18,940 bases of DNA from positions 1-18,940 of the forward strand of contig JWZX01001014.1 in the NCBI GenBank assembly GCA_001275005.1, written 5' to 3'. This stretch comes from Chrysochromulina tobinii. Its lineage: Eukaryota; Haptophyta; Prymnesiales; Chrysochromulinaceae. Both the position numbers and the translations under genes were made by a program. Within the stretch, counting starts at the first letter, position 1, and each line of letters starts with the position of its first letter. Of the stretch, positions 1 to 10,500 are shown one piece after another. The notes beneath the pieces are model-generated. The model saw nothing but the letters and a program-made list of their open reading frames with translations, did no database searches and was not told where the DNA came from.

Positions 1-103
1 AGGGGGTGAGGGGGTGAGGGGGGTGAGAGGGGAGGGGGCAAGGGGGGCGAGAAGAACAGCCACTGGGCGTCCTCATGCGTATGCGAGGCGAGGGCGCACA
101 CAC
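1..103 (-). other. Probable start of a third intron, C-rich tandem repeat
   Basis: Beyond the candidate donor GTGTGTGCG the gene strand turns pyrimidine-rich and ends in a short array of CACCCCCT-like units (plus strand 1-48, AGGGGGTG). The frame stays open to the edge but its composition no longer looks coding. Like introns A and B it would carry a short tandem array. The acceptor lies outside the window, so whether an exon copy is present cannot be seen. Confidence 0.45.
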
Positions 104-3100
104 CTCGACCTCCTTTTCATTCTCCTTTTCTTTCTCGGCCTCGGTCTCGAGGTCCGTCACGCCCACCACGTCACTGACCATCTCGAGGATGCGTGCTCGC
201 TCCTCGTGGTCCTTGGGCTGCAGCAGGTGCTCCCACTCCCGAGCGCGCTCTTCGAGCACGTCCACGTAGGGTCGAGGCAGTGGGGTCTCCGTCGAGACGG
301 TCGTATCGACGCCCTCTACGAAGGCGCTCAGCGCGGCGCTCAGCCGCGCCATAGCTTCGCCTTCCTCGATCGACGGTCGTCGGCTCAGCGGGACGATGCC
401 GCTGCCGCTGCCGCTGCTGCACGACTCGTGGTAGCTCGACGCGCGTGAGCGCTTCGTGTTCACACCCTCGGCGCGCAGGAGCTCGAGCAGCTCAGCGGCC
501 TCGAAGTAGACGCGCGAGTTGTGCCGGTCGAGACCCACCTCGACCGCACGCCCTCGCAGCTCGCGCGTGAGCAGCTCCTCATCGCGCAGCGCGATGGCAC
601 GCCGCAGCACCTCCTCGCAATCCGAGCGCGGCCCGAGCGCCTCAGCCCAAGGAAAGAGCTTGAACGGCTCACCCTCGGGGAAGAGCTCTGCCGGGATGCC
701 ACGCTCCTTCATCATGCGGCGCACACGCTCCTGCTCCTCGCGCATCGTGCGCCGCGCATCGCGCTCGTAGTCGTGCAGCTGCTGCTTCGTCATCTCAATC
801 CGATGCTCGAGCGGCGCCGACTTGCGCTTCTGCTCAAACCACGTGCACATCTTGAGGATCCAGCGAAGCAGGCTCTCTTCAGTCATGGTCATGCTCGAGA
901 GGTCCTCGCCGGAGCTTCCGTCGACTGCGGGCGCCGCCACCGCCGACTTGCCCTCGTCCTCGTCCCCGTCCTCGTCCTCGTCGATGTAGCTTTCGGAGCA
1001 TCCGGGGCACAGATCGTAGCGGCAGCCCGAGCAGTGGAAAAAGTGCGAAAAGTCGTTGGCCATTTCGCCGTGGTGCACACACGTCTGGCCGCAGTCGTCG
1101 CACTGGGCACTGCTGCCATAACCAGGCGGCACCATGGTCAAGCTTTGCATCCGCTTGCCGCACGATTGGCAGCTCGGCGTGGGTCCGCTGAGCACGCTCT
1201 TCGCCTCCTTGGCCTCCAACTCCTTGACGAGCTGCTTCATGTCGACGCCCTTTTGGGCGTCCCGAACTGCACGTACGGCCGCTGGAGTGATCACGCTCCG
1301 GTCAAAGTCACCGAAGCGCAGCTGGCCGCTGAGCAGACTGTGAGCTCGCTTAGCCGCGGGCAGGCACTGGACGATCTCGACTGCCCTCTTCTCGTCGCCG
1401 TTGACGCGCTCAATGAGCCACTGCACCTGCGGAAGCGAGATTCTCATACCGTCGTCGATCAAGGCCTTGCGCAGCCGGCGTGCCTGCGCGGCCTGCTTGG
1501 CCGCGCCGCTCGAGGTGCTCAGGACAGCGTCGAGCTCCGCCTGCGCGCCGGCGATCGCTTCCTTGAGCTGGGCAATGGCCTTGCGGCTCTCTGAGTGCTG
1601 GTGCACCATCTGCATCAAGTTCGTGAGTATGAGAAGGTAGTCGTGCAGCCGGACCATCACCTCGACGATCGCGTTGTGCTCGTCATTTGTGGCCGCCTCT
1701 TGCATCGCCTCCTTGCTCACGTCCTGGAGGAGACTCCCAGCCTTGCCCCACTGCTCGAGGAACTTGTCGTTCGACATGCCCTTCTTGATCAGGTCGAGGG
1801 GCGAGCGGGTGAGCAGCTGGATCATGTCGGCAAAGTTCGTAGCTGCCAGCTCGAAAGGGTTTTCACGCTCCTTCTCCATCTTCTCGAGCAAGCCCGGCTT
1901 GTTCGCCATCAGGAAGAGAGTGACGAGGGTGGGCACCATGTGCGCCTCTTTGACGTTGGGGGGGTGGTGGAGCGCGAGCTTGCCGTCGGCGACGCTCTGA
2001 AGCGTCTTATCGGCGCCGGAGAAGGAGCCGCTCACGCGCGACGCCTGTTGCTCGACATTCTGCTCTTGGTGCTTGGCATTCTTGACACCCAGCTCGAGCG
2101 TGCGCTCATTCTCGTTCAGAATCGACTCGTACCGGTCGATGCGCTGCTGCAGCTTACTCACGTGCTCGAACTCCTCGTCATCGTCCTCGTCGTCGTCGTC
2201 GCCAGCATCCTGCTCGGCGGCCGCGGCCAACTTACCGCCGTCGCCCGCCTGAAGCCGCAATACCGTCTTCTTGCCCTCCTGGATCATCTTTGCCAGCCTC
2301 TCCTCCTCATTCAGAATTCGGACGGCCCTCTCCACGCGTGCCGCGTCATCGCCCTCGAGGCCTACGCCGTCGACTGACAGGATGGTCGTGCCGTACGGCA
2401 GCGTGACCCGCGTGCTCTTGAGCAACCTGGGCGGCGCAGCAGAGACAGGCTCGAGCGTCCCTTGCAGCCGCACCTCTGCGTGACGCAACGTCAGGCTATG
2501 GCCGCCGCCACCGCCCACCCGGTAACCGAGCTCGAGCTTCCCATCGGGTAGCCGGGGTCCCGCCAACGGTATCATCGCCCTGAGCGGAACGGAAGAATGC
2601 GGCGCCGGCTCAGGGGCAATTTCCTTCCAATTGCCCATCATCTTCGAGCCGCTCGTTGAGAGCATCTCGTAGCGCGCGTACAGCATGCCCTTGCGGTTGC
2701 CCCAGCCCTGATCGTTCCAAGTGCACTCAAGCACGACCACGTCCGCGCCGCGCGTCAGTACCATCGCCCAGCTGCAAATACCGTCGTCACCATTCGCTGT
2801 GTTGACGTCCTCGAGCGTCACGGTGTGGCCGACGCCCACCTTGAGCTGACGATGAGGAGGCTCCTCTTCGCCGACTTCCTCTGCGCGTGGCACGCCGCCG
2901 CGCACCTTGTCATAGACGATCTTCACGGGTTGCTTGGCGAGCTCATCTGGCAAACCTTGAGGGGCGCCCACCTCGAGCTCGAAGGACTTTAGTGAGCCGC
3001 CCGCGTCAGAAAAGGTGGCGACCATGAGGAGCGCCGAGCGCAGTACACCCGTATCGTCGATCGAGTCGAGGCCGACGAGGTCGCACAAGCAGCGGCAGAT

Positions 3101-4564
3101 CTCGCGCATGGCCTTCGTGCATGAGCTGATCTCCATCGCGCTCGAGGCCTCGTCGTTGGCAATGACCAGGTTCAGCAGCGCGATGAGCCAGCCGCGCAGC
3201 GCGGCTGCGAGCGGCTCATCGGCCTCTCCGCAGTCTTCACTGTCAGCGTACCGATGAATCTGCATCGTAGCATTGCTCGGCAGCGCATCGGGCCGGGGCT
3301 CGACGCTGAGCAGCCGCCGGCGCAGCGCCTCCGGGCTTACGCGCATCAGCCGCTGTTGTGCCATCGCAAAGTCGGGCCGAATGTCGAAGATGGCGCAGAT
3401 GACACGCACGGCCCGCGTGACTGCTTCCGATGGCATGGTGGTCTTGCGCAGCTCGTCGAAGTCTTCGACGGGCACCTGGATGAGCGCGGCCTTGGCCTCC
3501 TCGTAGCGAAGCTTGGCTGCCTCGAGCCGCGCCTTGAGCTCGCCTGGGAGCTCGGGCTCCTTGACGAAGTCGAGCATCTCCTTGAGGACGAGCGCCGTTC
3601 TGGGCGCCTTGGCGTCGCCATCAGCCGCCCTCGCGAAGCCTTCATCAAGAGCCTTGGCCGTTGCGTCCACCGCATTCCCGTGCGGCAGCAGCATGTTGCG
3701 ATCACTCTCGAGGCGCTTGCGCAGGCTCGCAAGTGAGTCTTGCATATGCTTTACCATGTAGTTGTCGCTGCCGCGCTTGGCCTGATTCTCTGCCGCCTGC
3801 AGCGTGTACGCGAGCCCGAGCAGCGCGGCACCGTTGCGCGTGATCGTGTCGCCCTCGACGCCGATGAGCACCACCTTGTCTGCTTCATCGGTCGCGTCGA
3901 AGAGCGAGCGCAGCTGCTCGCGCCGCAGGTCGGCGGTGAAGGGGAGCGCGAGCCACGGCATCTGGCTGAAGCGCTCGTGGAAGTCGGACACGGAGCTCGC
4001 CGCGGTCAGGTACACAAACTCGACCTCGCCCGCGTCGAAGTCTCCGTCTTTATTGACGACGCCAAGCGCCTTGTGCACGTACTTCATGGCCTCAAGCAGC
4101 ATGCTGCGCTTCGAACGCATCGAGTCGTCCTCGTCCATGTACTTATCCGCCGCCTCAAAGTACAAGCCGACCACCTTCCCATCGAGCGCGCGCTTCGACG
4201 AGACGGCGGACGACATGGTGACCTTCTCGAAGGTGTCCCCAAGCAGCTCGCGTGCGAAGCCGCGCGTGAGCTCGGGGCGCACCTTGAAGTGCTCGTGGCC
4301 GCGCAGCAGTGTCTTCCACGCGTTCTCGCGCCACAGATTCGCAAGGTTCTGTGCGCACAGCTGGTCGAACTGGACGCGCTCGGTGCGCATCGAGTTGATC
4401 ACGAGCCACGCGGCCACATCGGAGAGCATCTCGGACTGCGGTCCGCGCTCATTGCGCACGATCCTCGCCTTCTTGAGCTGTCGCTTCATAAGCTCCTCGA
4501 CCTCGGGGATGACCAGCATCGTGACCGTCTGCCCCTTGGCGATGCCGCGCATCCGAAAGGCTCC
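104..4564 (-). CDS. Exon 3 of giant gene: DUF3645 end, degenerate thioredoxin, stalk-like segment, zinc finger
   Basis: The exon opens with GAFRMRGIAKGQT, the direct continuation of the DUF3645 motif FRDLAQ in exon 2, which fixes the splice. I translated every codon down to the left edge and found no stop: about 1,487 codons to a probable donor GAG|GTGTGTGCG at 103. In order it holds a thioredoxin-like domain without cysteines (about 4200-3790), a dynein-stalk-like stretch (about 3545-3140), a beta-rich region with WNDQGWGNRKGMLYARY (about 2960-2470), a PDZ-like motif YGTTILSVDGVGL, coiled coil with an acidic Asp/Glu run (about 2340-2010), and a cysteine-rich finger (1171-998) followed by charged helices. 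The donor at 103 is weaker than the other two, so the exon could extend further left. Confidence 0.75.
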
Positions 4565-7500
4565 CTGCGCGACGTCACGGAAGACCATGATGAGGGACGC
4601 AATCAGTCGCAATCAGTGGCCATCAGTGACCATCAGACGCAATCAATGGTCAGCAGAGGCCCTCACCTGCGCGAGGTCACGGAAGACCATATCCTTGCCG
4701 AGCGTAAGGGCGGCTCTGGCGGAGAGCATGTGGGTGATGTCCATGCCCGTGGTATGGATCTGGTCGTAGAATGCAAACCGCTGCTCCAAGCCAATGCCGC
4801 ACTGTGCAAGCTTGAGCACGCGGCCGGTCGCCTTCACCATGATCACCTTCTCGTCGTTCTCGTCGAGGAAGACGACGCCCTCGCACCACTTGGATAGCCC
4901 ACGATCGAGCAGCTCGCGTGCGACCTCCTTGTTAGTCAGCCCGGTGATCAGGGCGCCCGTGTCGATGAGCGCGTGGAAGCGCGGCTCGGCGTTGGCAATG
5001 CGGTCGAGCAGTGTGCCCACCGACCAGCCCGGCGGCTGGAACTCGACGGACATGTACTTCTCGTCCGTCAGCACGTGGAGCATCTTACCGTCGCTGCCGA
5101 CTTCGTAGCCGCAGCGGCCGAGGTCGAGAGGCAGCAGGTCGGACGGCGTGCCGCTGAATCCGATGCGGTGGTGCGTGAACAGCATCGCGCCGCCGAGTTC
5201 CTGTCCTGAGGCGGAGAGCTTGATGATCTGATGCTCCATGAAGCGTGGGAAGACGATCTCCTCTAGATACCAATGGATCACGGCGGGAACCTTGAACAGC
5301 AAGTCGAAGAGCTTCTGCAGCTGCTCGTCGTTCGATTCCTTGAGCAGCCAGAGTGGGGCAACCACGCTCTTGTCCGCGTCGGGGTCCCCGCTCGTGTCGG
5401 CCTCGGCGGTCGCGGCGGTCGCAGCGGAGGTGCCCTTCATGAGGCCACCGGCTTGCTCCACCCATCCCTCGTAGAGCAAGCTCGACTTTCGCAGACGGTA
5501 CGGTCCCACCTCCTTCTCGAAGTGCATGCGCAGGTGGCGCATGACGTCTTGCTCGAAATCGTCCTTGCGCAGGCCGTAGTATCGATAGGCGAGCACCGAG
5601 AGGCCGATGATGATGTCCGGATGCGCAAACTCGGAGGCGTTGGACGGCACGTCCTTGCCGAGGAACGGGATGGCGAGCTTGATGCGCGAGCGCGGCATGT
5701 GCGGCTCGATCTTGGCCAGCCGCTTGTAGTCCTCCGGCGAGAGCAAGCCGAAGGTCACGCGGTGAATCTTCTGCAGGCAGTGGGGCAGGAAGACGCGCAG
5801 CCACTCGGCCGCAATGTTCAGCAGTTGCATGTTCTTCAGAGAGAGCTTTGGCCGTGCGTTGATCCGCATGGCGCCGTTTGGAGCCTCTCCTTTGCGCAGC
5901 GCCTTCTGCGTCTCCTCCATGCCGCCGCCACCACCGTCGCCACGGCCGACCTCGTCATTGTCGTCTGCGCCGCCGCCCTCGCCGACACCGCCGCCCATGC
6001 CATCCTTGCCGAAGCCGCCAATGCCTTTGCTCGGTGCCTCCTCCGCCACAGCCTCGACCGCGCCGGCCAGCGCAGTCTCCCCAAAAGGCCTTGGCACCGA
6101 TGGCAACGTGACCACAAACTCGCGATCAGGCCCAAGAGACGGCGGCACGACGCACGGGATGCAGTTGCCGTAAAAGTACACGTCCACGGCCTCGCCCGCC
6201 GCTTTCCCATCGGGCGCGGTGACCGCAAAGGTGCGTGTGAGCCGCTCGACGTGCACGTGCAGCCGTTGCAGCGCTGCAGCGGCCCTCTGATGCTGCTCGG
6301 CTTCCTCCGTGTCCGAGGGCTCGTCGGCGAGGGCCGCGCTGCGCGCCTTGAGCGCGGCTTCGCGCATGGCGGCCTCCTCCTCCACCTCAGCACTCCAACA
6401 GTGGCCGATGAGGTGCTCGCCGTCCGACATGAGGTACGAGACGATCTCGTCAGAGCTCAGGCCGCCCACGTGGTTGGCCTCGAGCCAGAGCATCTGCCAG
6501 CGCGCCATGACCGGACGCATCGTCGAGTGGTACCATTCGGCATTCAGCAGGGTCAAGTGGGGCGACGACTGCAGCGCCTTTTGGGCGTAGCCGTCCTCGA
6601 TGATCTCGCAGAGCTCTTGAAGGATCGCGTGTGCACGCCCCGACGCCTGAAAGGGGACCGCCATCTTCTTGCGCTCGACGAAGAAGACGGCGTCTAGGCA
6701 GTGGATGGCGCACGTCCAGCGCTCGGGCGACAAGTCGAGCGCGTGCTTGTCGCCGATCGGGAAGTTGAGCTCCGCCTTCAGTGGGTGCAGCAGCAGGTCC
6801 ACCTCGTCCATGATCAAACAGCCTTTGTCGAAGATCTTGAGCGTCTGCGCAAGCGCGCGCACATCGTGCTCCATCGAAGGGTGTTGCTTGCGCTTGGGAT
6901 CGCGCAGCGTGTGCATCTTCTCGAGTAGTTTGAGTTGGAGCGACTTGATGGTCGAGGCGGTGCACATGACGACGCCCCGGTTCTTAGTAGCAGCCTGCAG
7001 CTTCTCGAGCGTCGCCCAAGAGATCTCGGACGAGCGATCGAAGGAGAGCGTGAAGACACGCTTGCGTACGATCGACGAGAAGGTGGCGCGCAGCGTCGCC
7101 TTCGTCTGCTCGAGGAGCGCGGGCGGCATCGTCTGCACCACAAGCGTCTTGCCGTCGCCCAGGATGAGAGACAACATCGGACCGACCACGGTCGTCTTGC
7201 CGCCGCCCATGATCATCTGCTTCACTAGGGGCGTGCCGTTGCGCACCGCGTCGACGTAGTCCATGATCAGCTCGATCTGCGCCTTGCGCAGCACAAGGTT
7301 GTGCGTGAACTCGAAGAGGAGGAAGCGCGGGTCGTACGTGGCCTCGTCCGCGTGCACGTACGAGCGCTTCGTGAGGATCTGCTCGGCGAGCGTCTGAGCC
7401 TTGAGCGTGATCGCCGCGGCCGCCATCGCGCGCTTCGCCGGCTCATCAGGGAAGGCGCCGCCCTTTGGCTGCATCAGCTTGAGAAGGCCGCGCGCCTCGG

Positions 7501-10500
7501 TGAGCGACCGATTGATCTGGCCGACTCGCGACGCGTGAAAGATGACCGCCACCACGAAGTCGGACAGCGCTTCCTTGTCGGCGGCGCTCAGGAAGGGGTT
7601 GGTTGCCTGTAGGTCGGCTTCGGCTCGAGTCGAGAGGAGAGTGCAGAAGAGGAACGAAAGGGATGCGAGCATGTTCTGGCCGGCCATCTGGCCGAGCATG
7701 AAGAGCTCGCGTGCGCGATCCTCCTCTTCATCGGTGGCGCCCGGCATCCTCGGCGGTAACGAATGCGCCTTGTGCAGCAGCTGCGGCAGCGCGCGGTTGA
7801 CGTATGCCGCGTCCTCGTCGCGCTGCGCCGAGAGCGCACTGATGAGGTCGTGCAGCTTCGCCTCCGCGGCGCGCCGTGAGACGCTGTCATCAACGATCAG
7901 GGGCGCGTCGACAAAGGTGCAATGATACTCGACTCCCTTGACGTTGTGCTGCTCGGCGTACATCTCGACGTCCTTGACGAGGCGTTTCTTCATGTCGACG
8001 GCCACCTTGGAGCGCGCGTCCGGATGCGCCGACACGTCAAAGCACATCCTCTCGCTTACGGGCGGCAGCCCAAGGGACATGCGCGGCACCTCGACGACGT
8101 ACCCGCCGTCCACACCGATGGTCTTGAGCGGCAGCTGCGAGAAGTGTCGCATCTTCTCGGCGCCGAGGGAGGCGATCTCGAGGGTGGAGGTATCATGCAG
8201 CGTGCGCTTGTCGCAGCTGAAGTCGCTGATGCGCGGGATGGTCTTCGGCTCGTCGTGTAGCATGATGCCCTCGAGCTCGCATCCCTCAAGCGCATTGCCG
8301 GCTGTCCGCTCGTCCACAACGGCCAAAGACTCCGCGGGCTTGGCTGTGCCCCGCTGCACGATCGTTCGCAGCAGGGCAAGCTGCGCCACTTCGAGCTCGA
8401 TCTGCTTGTCGGCCTCCTCGGCCACATCCTCCATCTTACGCGGCTTGAAGCCGCCGTAGCCGCCGTAGCTGCTGTAGCCGCCGTAGCCGCCCGCACCTTC
8501 GCCGTACTCGACGGCTCCTCCGCTCATCCACCCACCCCAGCCCGTGTCGACGGAGCTGCTCGCGCCGCCGTACATGAGCTGCTTCGTGAGCACCTCGGAG
8601 CGCCGATTGACCATCTTGCGCGTGACCTCACGCACAGCGCGCGGCGTGCCGGGTGAGCGCGCGCAGCTCGGACAGCGCCGTGCTGAGCAGCCGGCCGAGC
8701 GACGATTCGACTTCATCGTTAGTAGGCAGTCCAAAGAAACGGTCGCTGCGCCGCTGCGAAGTCGGGCGTAGGTCGACCCATTCTGGCATGAACGGTCCCA
8801 GTGTCGGCACACGCGCCATCGTGAGCAGGATCGAGGCGAGGATCGAATCCTCGGCCAGCCCCGCGCTCACCACACCGAGCAGCAGCGTGGCGAAGCTCCC
8901 ACCAAAGGGATCCGAGCTCACACCATTGCGCACGCCGATGGTTCCCTTGAAGAGCCCGTAGAGGGTGAGGAAGAGGCCGCGCTCTGAGAGGTCAACGCGC
9001 GTGGACCCTGACTGGGGCAGGTCGTTCGCCGACGAAATCAGACCCTTGAGCTCGTCATTGTAGAGCGTGGCCGTCGACTTGAACTCGATCGCCAGGGTCT
9101 GCAGCAGCTCCTCGAGCTGGCTCTCACCCGCGAGCACAGCCGTTGGGCTCCACAGGTAGATCCACCCGTCCTCGGCAGGCCGCGGCGGCAGCTCCACGTC
9201 GCACTCGGGGACCGCGCCGATCCGGATGCTGCTCGCCAGCCACGCATGGCGTGCGCGCAACTCCGAGCGTCGGTTCTTGCACAGCAGCACCTTGAAGACC
9301 GAATGGCGCTTCTTGTCGAATCGAGCGTCGGCGGGGTCGCAGATGCAGTTCTTGAGGATAATGAGCTCCTCTTCCTCGGTGAGCCGGCACTCGCTTGACA
9401 CGTGTGCGAGCTTGGAGACGTAGCCGGCCATCTCGTTGGACACGTCCCACGGCAGCGTGATGGGTGAGTCGAGCATCACGAGTGAGATCTTGAGTCGACA
9501 CGCGTGCGCGTCCGGGTGCTTGTCGGGCGCGTGGTCGGGGCTGCCCATGAATTGGAGAGTCTGGTTCTGCTCCTTGGAGAGCGCCGTGTCGGACGAGACC
9601 GTGTCCACGAGCTGCACCACCTGTGCATACTGTGCGGACAGGAAGCGGAGGAGCAGCAGGTAGAGCGCCGAGGCGAGCGTGGTCGAGTACAAGAACGAGA
9701 GCGACACGTGCACCGGGTAGATGTAGTACGGCTGGTCGAGGGCCGCGTACCACTCGAGGTCGGAGCGGTCGAGCACGAGCTCAGTCGAGAAAGGCTCCGA
9801 CGCGATGGTGGGCCGGTAGGGCTTCCACACTGGCACGAGCACGTCGATCTTCCCATTCGAGTCCGAGAGCAGCAGCGAATGCGGCAGGCCGGTGAGTAGA
9901 GTGACCGTCTCGTTGCGCTCGTTGGTGATGAACAGGTCGGCATGGTCGACCGAGTAGAGCCGCACGGACCCCTTGACCTCTCGCGCTTCGAAGGTCAGCT
10001 TGAGCCGCGGCAGCGAGACGAGACGCACTTCAGCCTGCGTGATGGCTGCGGGCTCGCGCAGCTCGGCGCGCTCGTCGAAGCTCGCCCACGCGAGCACGTT
10101 TGAGAGTGTCTCAACGCGTGTCATTACCTGCGCGAGCGAGTGCAGGTACGAGCCCTCGGGCGCATGCAGTAGGTCGAGCATCACGAGCTCCTGCTCCGCG
10201 AGCTCCGACTCCGAAGTCGCGCCGGTGGGCCGCGCCGGCTTGGCGGCCTGCTCGGCCGCCCTCCTGGCCGCCGCCTCCGCATCCAGGCTCTCGGCGTCCA
10301 GGTAAGCATTAATAGACTGGAAGATCTTGGTCAGCACGAACTCCGGCACGCGCCGACGCCGGCGCAACCGTCGAAACGGGGCGAGGTCGACGTAGTGGAG
10401 CAGCCGCTCGAATTCAGCGAGATCGACGGCGAGGCGCGCCTCAACGCCCTCCCCAAACCCATGCCCATCGCCCAGTCGGCGCAGCACCGCCGCCATCGCC

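Noticed and set aside
3804-4769. Plus-strand Ser-rich open frame of 321 codons
   Set aside because: Shadow frame of the minus-strand gene; composition is Ser/Arg-rich without any motif, and it crosses the intron B sequence.
3740-4897. Plus-strand open frame of 385 codons, and similar ones at 521-1594, 1595-2377 and 3254-3736
   Set aside because: All share the triplet register of exon 3 on the opposite strand. One also runs across intron B, which a real gene on that strand would have to explain.
5273-6697. Long plus-strand open frame of 474 codons
   Set aside because: It is the codon-aligned antisense of exon 2. High third-position GC in the real minus frame removes stop codons from this antisense frame; the product is Leu/Val/Arg/His-rich with no domain.
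8578-8655. A 76-nt GT-AG intron that would repair the frame break
   Set aside because: The phase works, but the donor context is TGC|GTGAGG instead of CAG|GTGAG, there is no TGATTGC array or exon copy, and the segment itself has coding-type third-position GC in one frame.
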